DNA from: Poa pratensis
Lineage: Eukaryota; Streptophyta; Magnoliopsida; Poales; Poaceae
NCBI GenBank assembly: GCA_947311845.1
Contig: CAMZMU010000111.1
Coordinates: 28,240,084-28,304,083 of the forward strand
DNA: 64,000 bases
Reading direction: 5' to 3'
Part shown: positions 33,920-43,579 of the stretch, in pieces
Position numbering within the stretch: position 1 is the stretch's first letter
Layout of the letters: each line of letters begins with the position of its first letter
Made by a program: the position numbers and the translations under genes
The notes under the pieces: generated by a model
What the model was told of the DNA's origin: nothing
The model's database searches: none
The model's input: only the letters and a program-made list of their open reading frames with translations

Positions 33920-34866
33920 GGTTTAAGCCATGTGTGTATGCGTGGAAAATGACCATGTTACGATAAATTATATTGTTTTTATGCATGGGTCCAAAATGTT
34001 GTCGCGAACATATAAATAAGCTAACTAAAAGCCGCATGTACTTGGTGAGGTAATATCAAGTTAGATTGTTTTTATGCATGGTTCCAATGTAACATCACAA
34101 GCATGTAGATAATCTAGTCCAAAGCCGTGTGTGCATGCGTGGAAAGTGGTGAGGTAACCACTGGTTACATTGTTTTTTGTGTATAATGACGTTGTAAGCA
34201 TATAAATAAGCTAAAGCCATATATACATGCATGAAAACTGGTGGGAGGAAATCACCAAATAGATTGTATTTATGTAGATTCCAATGTGCCATCAAAAGCA
34301 TATAGACAAGCTAAACAAAAGTTATATGTGTATGCGTGGAAAGTTGTGAGGATATAACATTATATATCGTTTGTTATGTATGCGTCCGAGATATTGTTGC
34401 AAGCATGCAAATAATCTAACAGCTGGTTAGATTTTTTAATGTATGATTCTGAGATCCTTTGCAAACATATAAATAAGCTAATTAAAAGCCGTATATATAT
34501 GTAAGTGCATAAAAAAACGAGACAACAGCTAGCTGGACTATGTTTTCATACGTGGCCTGTGGCCTAAGGCGCCATGCCGCCATCGCGCAAGCACACAAAT
34601 ATTATAAGGCTAACTAATATCATGCATAAATTATGTGAGATAGCAACTTTTTTGATTGATTTCACGTACACGCAAATGTATGCTCGAGTTTTTTTTTTTT
34701 TTTTTGAAATATGTGCTATAAAGGGAGTAAGTGGCAACACAAAAGCTAGCCCTACCCCACATTGTACTCTGTACACTGTAAACCTGTCGTTGTTAACCAT
34801 GGCGGACATGGACGGGGTGGCAGCTACGACGAGGTCTCACGCCGGGTGGTGCCGTACCCATAGTAG
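33920..34866 (+). repeat. Right arm of the 1.8-kb imperfect palindrome
   Basis: Mirror of the left arm, with a TATAAA box at 34717-34722, AGTAAGTGGCAACACAAAAG and an ATG in good context at 34799-34801 opening MADMDGVAATTRSHAG, read plus. The short frame ends at about 34897. Differences from the left arm (a long T tract at 34689-34705, substitutions, small indels) suggest an old duplication. Transcription through it would give a long hairpin RNA. Confidence 0.85.
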
Positions 34867-35614
34867 CCGGAACGGGGAACGGTGCCCCGTCCCGTGAACC
34901 GGATTCGTCGTCCCGAATCGAGGTTCGGGAACGATAGGCGGGACGATATGATTCGGTCACCCGAACGCGTTCCGTGAGAGTCGGTACTCCACCAAGGTCA
35001 GCTACCCTGTATGCTAGATTCTCGATTCTACAGGCACTGAGGCACGGGAACGGGAATCTTTCTTCACGGGAGGAGACTTACCTGGCGTCATTGCGTCCGC
35101 TGTCCGCCGGCCGTTGACCAAATCCTGAACTCCGGCGGGCGTCATGCGGGGATGTGCCGCCGTCGACCAAATCACGCGCGGATGCCGACCGGCAGGGACC
35201 CGGCGCCCGCACCCCGACGGCTGCCGTACCTAGCTATCTCGGTTTGATCGTCGAGTGGGGACTGGGGAGGCGCATGCGCTTAGCGTCTTTTCAACCAGAT
35301 CGGGATTTCGATCAAGACGAGTAGATGACTCTGCCCTCTTTGGTCAAACTTTCTATTTAGAGAATGCTTGTGAAAGCTTTTATAGCAGAAGGTGTTCCGA
35401 TGTTTCCCTAAATTTCTCGCGGCATGATTCCCTTCCAATTGGCCAAGGTGGAAACGTGGAGTCCGTCGTCCCACTCTACCGTTCCGGGTTCATCGTCCCG
35501 GAGTGTTTGGATCGCGTCCCCATCATCGAATTGTCGAATGGAAGACCTGTCGATCCCCGTTTCTGACCACTGGCGATCCTCGTCCCTCGTTCCCGTCGAA
35601 CCGGGAACATGGCA
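34867..35614. other. Unassigned GC-rich spacer
   Basis: Rich in CCCG/CGGG runs (GTTCGGGAACG-like palindromes near 34920-34930, GTTCCGGGTTCATCGTCCCG near 35482-35501). No recognisable coding domain, and no clear terminal repeats found. Confidence 0.35.
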
Positions 35615-36094
35615 ACTATGGCCGTACCCATGCGCCGGCAACATCAACCCGGCGCTGCAGCTCGCCAAGCTGATGTACCTGCAGGGCGTGTACGTGACCT
35701 TCGTGAACACCGAGTACAACCACCGCCGCGTGGAGGCCACCGAGGGCGCCGAGGCCCTGCGCGGCCGACGCGCGCGTCGGCTTCCGGTTCGAGACGATCC
35801 CCGACGGCCTGTCCGCGGCGGAGCGGGGCGCGCAGGACTACGGCCTGAGCTTGTCCATGGCCGTCAGCAGCCGCTGCGCCGCGCCGCTGAGAGAGCTCAT
35901 CGCGCGGCTGAACTGTACGCCGGGTGTGCCGCCCGTGACGTGCGTGGTGCCGACGTTCCTGATGAGCTTCGCGCTGGACGTGGCGCGTGAGCTGGGCCTG
36001 CAGAGCATGGTGCTCCGGGGCTGCAGCGCCGGCGCCCTCATGGGCCACACGAGGCTCCGGGAGCTCCGGGACAAAGATTATTTCCCAATCAAAG
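35615..36094 (+). pseudogene. UDP-glycosyltransferase, UGT85-like first-exon fragment
   Basis: Family-1 glycosyltransferases move a sugar from a UDP-sugar onto small molecules in the cytosol. The frame reads PYPCAGNINPALQLAKLMYL and VTFVNTEYNHRRVEA, the N-terminal acceptor-side segment with the conserved G-N/H-INP turn. It then shifts by one base near 35760-35775 and continues as FRFETIPDGL, PLRELIARLN, PPVTCVVPTF and ELGLQSMVLRG, ending FPIK followed by GTATGG, the usual UGT85 exon-1 donor position. The true N-terminus (residues 1 to about 14, including most of the catalytic His region) is missing, and so is exon 2 with the PSPG box. It is therefore a broken copy. Confidence 0.85.
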
Positions 36095-36177
36095 GTATGG
36101 TCTACGTGTCTGCAAGTAGCTTAAAAAAATAATTACGAAACAAACGCAATTTGAGACCTTTGTGGCATTACTAATTA

Positions 36178-36362
36178 CTACTCTCTCCGTTTTTAAATAT
36201 AAGATGTTTTAACCTTTTTCTACATTCACATGTGTCTACATGTATCTAGACATACTTTAGTTTACATATCCACTCATTTATTATGCATGTAGTCAATATG
36301 TACAATGCCCAAAACGTCTTATATGTACAATGCCCAAAACGTCTTATATTGATAAACAGGGG
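36178..36362. mobile_element. Stowaway-like MITE (Tc1/mariner type)
   Basis: Starts TACTCTCTCCGTTTTTAAATATAAGATG and ends AACGTCTTATATTGATAAACAGGGGG, the typical CTCCCTCCGT-type inverted ends of grass Stowaway elements. A 25-bp stretch (ATGTACAATGCCCAAAACGTC) is tandemly duplicated at about 36298-36345. The exact TA duplication was not confirmed. Confidence 0.6.
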
Positions 36363-37228
36363 GCAAATTAAATTGCCCGTGCGTTGCAACGGGACATGAA
36401 TATTCTATTAGGTTAACCTTTGTTAATCTTTGACTGTATGTGCATCATTTGTACATGCACGCTCGTTTCGTCAAATTAATCTTTCTCAAGAAGGAGACAT
36501 AGATTCACGGATTCAGTTGAGTGTCAATAAATTTATGAAAAACATATTGATCGTAGTTCATTTTGATAATAAAAAAAGTTATTGAAAAATGCTCAGCTTT
36601 CCAAATGTGAAATTCCAACATAAATTTCAAGTGTACTTCAATTGTTAACATAAAAGTTAAGAGGAAAACCAGATGGCTATCTAAATATATTGGGAAATAC
36701 CTAATATATATAGCTTCTACTATAATATCAAAACCTTCCCATTGTTTTAACAAAAAAAATTACAATATTACAAACTGCTAGCTCCCATAGAGAAAAAATA
36801 ATTCGATTCAACGTACAACTACAATTTTGATTAAGCTAGAATTATGATGCATGTAAGCTAAAAATCAGTGGAATTACATCTCCCACTGGCATAATTTTTC
36901 ATGCACCCCACATCCAATCAAAATGTAGTTATCATCAGAACTTATGATGCATGCTAGCTCTGATGATAACTTTTTCATGTAAGCTAAAAATCCATGTCGT
37001 CTGTAGTTTGCTATGTGGCGCAGTTGCCTGTCTCTTCCTTCCATGCACCCCACCTCCTATCAAAAATGTATTTATCATCAGAAATGTACTCACCTGCAAT
37101 TGATCATTCCCTTTACACAAAAACAAAATGTAATCAATCTCATTTATATTTAGGAACAAAGGCAGTATGTATTTATACTGTGCCCCTTTTCACACTGTAT
37201 TCCATTTGTCTGCGGTTTATCCCGTTTA
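36363..37228. other. AT-rich spacer with a Helitron-type hairpin
   Basis: GCCCGTGCGTTGCAACGGGAC at about 36373-36393 is the subterminal hairpin type seen in the Helitron at 22083, but I see neither CTRR nor an A/T junction beside it. It is probably a decayed end. An imperfect repeat of CTTATGATGCATG/TCATCAGAA sequence occurs around 36840-37085. No gene. Confidence 0.4.
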
Positions 37229-37529
37229 GGTCTTGTTTGGTACTAGAGTATTTTAGGGGATCGGTGGGGATTATCCCGGTCAAACCCGTGAATTCCCATA
37301 TATTTCAAAACATCGTTTGGTTCTAGTGTATTGGACAGGTATTATCCCCACATTTCCCCACAAATCCCCAAACTCTAGTGCATTTTTCTCAATACTCAAT
37401 CCACTACCCCTACCTAGTGGATTGGATCCCCAATCCCCTACGGGATTGGGTGAAGTTTGGGGTTTCACCCAATCCACTAGAGTATTATCCCCACAAATCC
37501 CCTAAAATAGTCTAGTACCAAACAAGGCC
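37229..37529. mobile_element. Tourist-type MITE (PIF/Harbinger)
   Basis: 301 bp with inverted ends GGTCTTGTTTGGTACTAGAG / CTAGTACCAAACAAGGCC (about 30 bp alignable, including ATTTTAGGGGAT) and a 3-bp duplication TTA at 37226-37228 and 37530-37532. TTA duplication and GGCCTTGTTTGG-like ends are typical of Tourist elements. Confidence 0.85.
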
Positions 37530-37532
37530 TTA

Positions 37533-38620
37533 ATGATTGCTTTCCTCTTCCTCCCAAGCAGTCCACCTTGAATATTAACAAAGCCATCCTCAGAAACCTC
37601 CTCGTCTGCATTTTAACAGCATTCTAGTAGTAACGACATTCAGAAGTATCCAATAAGTCTCACATATACAGCACCAATTGATGGAATTGAATCGGACAGC
37701 ACATCTGGCGTAAGACGTTCGGTCATAAACCAAACATTGGCTCCATATAATTCTCGTAATAGAATGCATTACCATAAAAACTCGTGTATGTACAGAGAAA
37801 ATGTCTGGAAATTCTAGGTTCAGAGGGGCTGATTCAAAAGCAGCAATAAACCTCGAACTGAAAAGTCCCAGAACACAATCTGATCTAATCTGCAAGAACA
37901 ACAACTAACCTCAGAGAGGCTGGAACAGCTGGCCTGTCCGTCACATGCGTAGGACGCAACTGGCAGCTAGAATAAGTAGCTCAACAAGAACAAAGAAGAA
38001 TCCACTCGAAATCTACATGGCCTAAAGCCTCGAGAGCCCTATTATGACTATATGTGGCAGCAGCATACTAATTAACTGAACTCAAAGTGTAGAGACAAGA
38101 TAATTAACGCTGATTGATAAACACATTCACCAATATGCAAAATACTAAGACGTATACAAAGGAGATAAATTATAATTTAGTAACATTCCTCTGGCATTCT
38201 GGATTCGACAACCATTGGCTTCCAATTTTAAGAGAAAGTAGAACATACCTTAATTTTTCTTGTCTTCTTCTCTTTCCTCCCTTAGCATCACACCAACACA
38301 GCCAGAAGCGGTACACCATCGTACATAAAGGAGAAACCACGGCGCTCTTCCCATGCCCAGTCTTGGCCACCAGAGTTTCAACAAGTTCTAGAATGTAAAT
38401 GTACATTTCATTAGCAAGGAACAGAAGAGCAGAGGAAAATGCATGACCAGAAGAAAGTAATCAACATAGTTACAAATAAGCCCAATGAACATCAATCGAT
38501 TTCCAATGCATGAAACGCTTAGAACGGATGTTTCTGTTTGTATTTCAGACAAGTACCTGGAATTGCTGACAAGAATACGAGATTTTTCTGCACGTTTGTG
38601 ATTCAGATGGGCGCCTCGAC
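37533..38620. other. Non-coding spacer, weak coding-like patch
   Basis: AT-rich. A 78-codon minus frame at 38170-38406 contains VAKTGHGKSAVVSPL, which looks vaguely like a P-loop, but it has no supporting neighbours and I do not call a gene. Otherwise nothing recognisable. Confidence 0.35.
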
Positions 38621-38774
38621 TTGACTTATATCTATTTTTTGAGACGAAACAGTGGGTTTCCCCACTGCATTTTTAATTTTATTGATTTTCCAACATAAAA
38701 AGTATGTATGTACAACAAACATATAAATACAGACCAGCTAGACTATGTACAGCATAAGGCCCTTGAATCCACAA

Positions 38775-41700
38775 TCAGAAGAAGCGAAGCACCCAATCTG
38801 ACATGCCACAGTAAGCTTTGCGTTTGGCCTTGTGAAGCAGTAGAGTCATCTCATCCTTGAACTTCTTTCTGCAATGATATATACTCGGATCTCTTCCTTT
38901 GAAGATGAAGTCGTTTCTTGTCGTCCAAATAGCCCAGGACACAAGGGTGATAATCTCTAGTGAGAAAGGCTGAGCAATCTCAGCTCTGAGACTAGCAATG
39001 ATACCTTCAATCGGAAGCTGAACTGCACCAACATCATTCCAGTTTGGGCAGAGGTATTTCCAACATAGACGTGCAAAAGCACACCCAAAGAACAGGTGTT
39101 GGCGAGATTCAACAACATTGTTTGCACACATCACGCAGAGATATGAGGGCATGAAGAAATTCTTCCTGAATAAAAGTTCGCGAGTGCTCAGCCGATTCTG
39201 CATCAACAACCAGAAGAATACCTTGTGTTTCTGTTGGCAGCACATTCTCCAAATCAGAGGGAGAATTGGACATACATTTGATTGTTTTAGTAGCAGGCTG
39301 TAAGCTTTGGCCACCTGGAACTTGCTTGAGCTGTTAAAAGCAATCCATCTATCTGGATGATCATGAGAAGATGTGGAGGCTAAGAGATTCTGGAATTGGA
39401 TGAACTCCTCATATGCCTCGGTTGAGAGAGGGAGCTGGAAGAAATCTTCAATGTGCACCAAGAGTAAGGCTGCACTGACTGAAATGTCAGGACAAGCAGA
39501 GAAGGAGAACAAATGGGGCCACTGTTCCTGAAGTGAAATATTATGCCATGGATCCTTCCATAACAAAATTGATCGGCCATTAAGGACTTGACAAGCTGCC
39601 ATAGTTTTGAAGGTAGGCATCGATTTCAGGCAATCACGCCACCAAAAGGAAACATCTTTGGTCTTAACAGGAGGGAGATCATGTGCATAGTAAGCTTCCC
39701 AAACAAGTTGAACCCAGGGTATGTCCTGCTGGTTATAAAATTTATGCACATGTTTCATAAGGAGACAATCGTTTTGCACTGACAGGTCAATCACTCCAAG
39801 GCCACCCTGATCTTTGGGCTTGCATACCATATCCCAAGCAGCAAGAGAAGGTGATTTCGTGTCCGAATCTTTATCTCGCCAAAGGCAGTGCCGCCTATAT
39901 TTGTCCACTTCTTTGAGCACCCATTTATATACCTTGAGAGAACTGAGATAAAATGTGGGCAGGGAGGATAGAACAGAATTCACAATTCTCAACTTGCTAC
40001 CGTAGTTCAGATACATGGTACAAGAGGGAAGCCTACGCTGAACAGTCATGATCAAAGGCATGAAAAACTCTTTCCCTGGCTTTGTGGTACTTAGAGGAAG
40101 GCCTAAGTAAGTAAAGGGCAATGCCCCTTGCTGACACTGGAGAGCTGTCGTGAGTGCCAGAACATTATCCTCATCCACATTGATGGGAATTAGATTGGAT
40201 TTTGCATAATTAACTCTTAGCCCCGAAGCATCACTAAATTGTTGCAAAAGTCCTTTGAGATACTGGAGCTGAACCACATCTGCCTGCATGATGATCAGCG
40301 TGTCGTCAGCATATTGAACTATAGGAAAATCCGGGGTGCAGCGAATAGGCAGTGGCCTTCTGAGAAGGTCTTGTCGCATTGCATCATTGACCAAACTTTG
40401 GAGCAGATCAGCGGCCAAAACAAAAAGCAAAGGAGACAAGGGATCCCCTTGTCGAACACCCCTTCTACATTTGAAAAAATTCCCAGGTACACCATTTAGG
40501 AGAATAGCTGAATTTGCGGTTGAAAGTATTTGCTGCACCCAAAAGCACCATTTATTGCCAAACCCTTTCTTCTTGAGGACAGCCAGAATGAGGGAGTGTT
40601 CTAACTTGTCAAAGGCTTTTTCAAAATCTAATTTGAGAATAACATCTGCTTGCTTTGATTGATGACACATGTGCAAATATTCAAAGGACCATCCTAGACA
40701 ATCCTGAATAGTTCGAGACTTGATGAAACCATATTGATTGGCATGAATTAGTTTCATAATCACAGTTTGCAAGCGATTAGCCATGAGCTTTGTGAGCAAC
40801 TTGAGAGTACAGTTGAGAAGTGAGATGGGTCTGAAATCATTAACTGTGGAAGCATCAGTCTTTTTTGGAACTAAAGTGATGAAGCAGCTGTTGATGCTCT
40901 CTAGACTTAGCTGCCCTTGATGAAACTGATCACACAAGTCGTAAAAATCTTTCTTGATAATAGGCCAGCATTTCCGAAGAAATTCGGCATTAAACCCATC
41001 CGGCCCAGGAGACTTATTATGAGGGAACTCTGAAACCACATCATCAATTTCTTCTCTGGAAAACGGCTCCTCAAGGAATGCAAGGTCAACATTATTTCTT
41101 AGCAGTCTATCAAGGTCAAATGAGAAGTTTGTTGGCTCAGACTGCCCCAGACGCTCTTTAAAGGAGCGAAGCAGCATTGTTGCTTTGTCTTCATGATCCA
41201 CAACAACATCTCCATCAGGCCTTACCAAGGAGGCAATGTGATTTTTCCTCTTCTGTACGGTAGCCATTGAGTGGAAAAATCTTGAGTTTTCATCGCCTAG
41301 GGTGACCCATTTGATTTTGCCACGTTGTTTCCAATAAGCAAGCTGTTGTTTAAGGAGAGATGTAAGGTGATCTTTCAGCTTAATTCGGAGCTGTCTCTCA
41401 GCATCAGTGAGAAATCTCTGGTTTTCCACCGAGTCAAGAAGGGCGATTAGAGTATTCAGATCAGAAATATCTTCCTTTAGAGAGGAAAGTGTACGAGCCC
41501 ATTCCTTCAGAACTTTTCTCAGAATTTTGAATTTGGCAGAAATTCTCTTTGCAGCATCAGCGTAATAGACAGACTCAGCCCAAGTTTTTTCTACCAGGGA
41601 CATAAAACCAGGCACTTCCAGCCATCTATTCTCAAATCTGAAAAGATTACTCTTAGGTATAGCCGTCTGAATAGAGATGACACAAGGTACATGATCAGAG

Positions 41701-42380
41701 GTTGTCATGGCAAGAGGGAAAGCCATTGTATTTGGGTAGGACTCTGTCCAAGAAAGGGAAGTGAAAAACCAATCCAACCTCTGTAATAAAGGGACATTTT
41801 GCATATTGCTCCAAGTAAATTTTCTGCCTTTCAGAGGAATCTCTACCAACCCCAAATGACAAATGGCTTCATTAAATAATAACATTTCATTAATGTTTCC
41901 GCCCTCTCTATTTCTGTCCTCTGGAGATCGAATGAGGTTGAAATCACCCACGAGCAGCCAATCCTCATCAGGAGGAATGTGGACATCATGTAGCCATTGA
42001 AGAAACTCTATCTGCTCAGCATCTCGACAAGGTGCGTAGATGTTTGTTAAAGTCCAGAAAGCGTCAGATTTGGTTGATTGGAGTTCAACAGAGAGGGCAT
42101 AACCATTTCGGAAAACACATTGTCCAGTGAAAACCGAACTATCCCAAATTGTTAAGATGCCACCAGAACGACCAACGGAGGGGATGAAGCAGAACGAATC
42201 AAAATTCCGGGGACAGAAATTCCTTATGAAAATTAGGTCCAAGTGCTCTTTTTTAGTTTCTTGGAAGCAAATGACATGGCAACCACTTTCTTGGATTTTA
42301 TTAAAGATGAGAACCCACTTGGCTGGATCGTTAAGCCCTCGAACGTTCCAGTTTAAAACTTTCCAAAATTGCCTAATCAT
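38775..42380 (-). CDS. LINE-D ORF2: endonuclease and reverse transcriptase
   Basis: 1201 codons without interruption from the ATG at 42380; an upstream in-frame ATG at 42431 would add 17 residues. I prefer 42380 because its ATG overlaps the ORF1 stop (ATGATTAG), the same arrangement as in LINE-A. Endonuclease at about 1-240 (WNVRGLND, CFQETK, GDFNLIRSPEDR, TTSDHVPC); RT about 455-740 (NKSPGPDGFNAEF, RRGVRQGDPLSPLLF, catalytic QYADDTLII near 690); linker GGLGVIDLS; zf-RVT about 1045-1110 (WRMCCQQKHKVFFWLL, CVMCANNVVESRQHLFFGC). There is no RNase H domain, unlike LINE-C. The intact frame with YADD suggests a young copy that could supply RT in trans if expressed. Confidence 0.94.
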   Translation of the reverse strand: MIRQFWKVLNWNVRGLNDPAKWVLIFNKIQESGCHVICFQETKKEHLDLIFIRNFCPRNFDSFCFIPSVGRSGGILTIWDSSVFTGQCVFRNGYALSVELQSTKSDAFWTLTNIYAPCRDAEQIEFLQWLHDVHIPPDEDWLLVGDFNLIRSPEDRNREGGNINEMLLFNEAICHLGLVEIPLKGRKFTWSNMQNVPLLQRLDWFFTSLSWTESYPNTMAFPLAMTTSDHVPCVISIQTAIPKSNLFRFENRWLEVPGFMSLVEKTWAESVYYADAAKRISAKFKILRKVLKEWARTLSSLKEDISDLNTLIALLDSVENQRFLTDAERQLRIKLKDHLTSLLKQQLAYWKQRGKIKWVTLGDENSRFFHSMATVQKRKNHIASLVRPDGDVVVDHEDKATMLLRSFKERLGQSEPTNFSFDLDRLLRNNVDLAFLEEPFSREEIDDVVSEFPHNKSPGPDGFNAEFLRKCWPIIKKDFYDLCDQFHQGQLSLESINSCFITLVPKKTDASTVNDFRPISLLNCTLKLLTKLMANRLQTVIMKLIHANQYGFIKSRTIQDCLGWSFEYLHMCHQSKQADVILKLDFEKAFDKLEHSLILAVLKKKGFGNKWCFWVQQILSTANSAILLNGVPGNFFKCRRGVRQGDPLSPLLFVLAADLLQSLVNDAMRQDLLRRPLPIRCTPDFPIVQYADDTLIIMQADVVQLQYLKGLLQQFSDASGLRVNYAKSNLIPINVDEDNVLALTTALQCQQGALPFTYLGLPLSTTKPGKEFFMPLIMTVQRRLPSCTMYLNYGSKLRIVNSVLSSLPTFYLSSLKVYKWVLKEVDKYRRHCLWRDKDSDTKSPSLAAWDMVCKPKDQGGLGVIDLSVQNDCLLMKHVHKFYNQQDIPWVQLVWEAYYAHDLPPVKTKDVSFWWRDCLKSMPTFKTMAACQVLNGRSILLWKDPWHNISLQEQWPHLFSFSACPDISVSAALLLVHIEDFFQLPLSTEAYEEFIQFQNLLASTSSHDHPDRWIAFNSSSKFQVAKAYSLLLKQSNVCPILPLIWRMCCQQKHKVFFWLLMQNRLSTRELLFRKNFFMPSYLCVMCANNVVESRQHLFFGCAFARLCWKYLCPNWNDVGAVQLPIEGIIASLRAEIAQPFSLEIITLVSWAIWTTRNDFIFKGRDPSIYHCRKKFKDEMTLLLHKAKRKAYCGMSDWVLRFF

Positions 42381-43512
42381 TAAACTCCTGTGCATCATCA
42401 TCTGAGGTTGCATCGACATCATTGTCTTCATTAGGGGAGGAGCTTTTGTCCGCAGTTACTGCAGGCAAATCATCATCTTCAGGGATGTTGAATTTGTGTA
42501 GGAGGTTCGTGACTATCTTGGGCTTGATCTTAGGGGCCACCGAGACACAAGCAAGACAATTCCTGTCAAAACACGTCTTGGTCTTGAAACCTTTAGCCAA
42601 AGCCTTAAGTCTGTCACTACGCCTAGCTTGCGTGTTCACCAGGGGGGTATTTTTATCTCGCTTCCTGAGGTGAATGGTAGAAGTTGAGGGCGGGCATCTG
42701 ATCAGGATCTTGTTTCTAGGAGCTTGGGGTGTAGAATAACCCATAGAAGCAGCCGTGCTTGCCAACTGAAGCGCACACACAGGAGGGGCAGAGGCAGGAC
42801 AACTTTTAGGCAGGGAAAAATTTATCCCCCCATTCTCTGAGGTAGAAAGATCGCCAAACAGCTTCCACACTCTTGAGCTCAACAAGTTCTTGGTCCAGTT
42901 GAAATCATCCGGAGTCATCAGATGTGCAGTAACAAAATTGGTCCAATCTTCTGGGACAACACAAGATTTATCAGTTTGTTCACGTGGCTTAAAGAAAGTC
43001 GACCATGCTTGCTGTCCCTCTCTAGAGATGTGAACATGAGTCTGAATCTCAGGGAGAAGCACCATACCAACATGTAGATTCTGCTGTAAAACAGGGCCTC
43101 CATTAACTGAACCACCCGAGGTCAAAGTATGATCAGAGCTAATGGAGAGGGTGAGAGAGCTGTCACCCGGTAGAGCTGCGACATCTTGCTGTTCCAGCTG
43201 TTCTACAGGTGGCTCCTGTGCTGCATTAATTTGTACCACTGGATTAAAAAGATCATTAAGCTCCATGAAATCATCTTCATTGAGTTGTTGCGGTTCAGCA
43301 TTGAGGTCCAGAACAAAGGCATGTGGATCGGCATTCAGGTCAAAATGTGCAGCCTGGGGAAAGTTCAGGTTCTGCTCTGCATTGACATTCAGAGGTGCAA
43401 CATGCTCGTTTGGAACTGCAACATTGTGCTGAGGAGGCCAAAAGGGCCAAACTGGCTGATCATCAGCCTCCGGGACAGGATCATGAGCATGCATCTGAGC
43501 AAAAGGCTGCAC
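42373..43512 (-). CDS. LINE-D ORF1, N-terminally truncated
   Basis: 379 codons open from an internal ATG at 43512. The frame is acidic and rich in Asn, Gln and Pro. Typical LINE ORF1 N-terminal domains (DUF4283, CCHC knuckle) are absent because the element is truncated here. Notable are two DLNxxP-type motifs (FDLNADP and LDLNAEP, around 43275-43350), the form of plant EAR repression motifs. A basic patch (RRSDRLKALAKGFKTK) and a C-x4-C (CFDRNCLAC) follow towards the C-terminus. It ends at 42373-42375, overlapping the ORF2 start by eight bases. Role in packaging LINE RNA is inferred from position only. Confidence 0.7.
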   Translation of the reverse strand: MQPFAQMHAHDPVPEADDQPVWPFWPPQHNVAVPNEHVAPLNVNAEQNLNFPQAAHFDLNADPHAFVLDLNAEPQQLNEDDFMELNDLFNPVVQINAAQEPPVEQLEQQDVAALPGDSSLTLSISSDHTLTSGGSVNGGPVLQQNLHVGMVLLPEIQTHVHISREGQQAWSTFFKPREQTDKSCVVPEDWTNFVTAHLMTPDDFNWTKNLLSSRVWKLFGDLSTSENGGINFSLPKSCPASAPPVCALQLASTAASMGYSTPQAPRNKILIRCPPSTSTIHLRKRDKNTPLVNTQARRSDRLKALAKGFKTKTCFDRNCLACVSVAPKIKPKIVTNLLHKFNIPEDDDLPAVTADKSSSPNEDNDVDATSDDDAQEFND

Positions 43513-43579
43513 AGGCAGGGGGTGAGGTGTAGAGCCTCCGGGACAGGATCATGAGCACAAGCATTGACTTATATCTATT

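Larger units (their letters stand above)
38637..43563 (-). mobile_element. LINE-D: 5'-truncated L1-type LINE with intact ORF2
   Basis: Flanked by a 16-bp duplication TTGACTTATATCTATT at 38621-38636 and 43564-43579. In element sense its 3' end is a hairpin (CAGTGGG / CCCACTG, 38650-38667), then GTCTC and a short A run (38637-38640, possibly overlapping the duplication). The element starts inside ORF1, so it is 5'-truncated, the usual product of incomplete reverse transcription. A 25-bp piece, CCTCCGGGACAGGATCATGA and the next bases, occurs twice at its 5' end (about 43468-43490 and 43535-43557). Confidence 0.95.

Noticed and set aside
33509..34301. Short open frames of 60-70 codons in the palindrome
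   Set aside because: They fall inside AT-rich repeat units and are mirrored between arms; no coding signature.
36371..36396. CCCGTGCGTTGCAACGGG hairpin as a second Helitron end
   Set aside because: No CTRR terminus or A/T junction next to it, and no 5' TC end identified; kept only as a possible decayed end.
38170..38406. P-loop-like VAKTGHGKSAV in a 78-codon minus frame
   Set aside because: Isolated, short, without flanking helicase or ATPase motifs or splice context.
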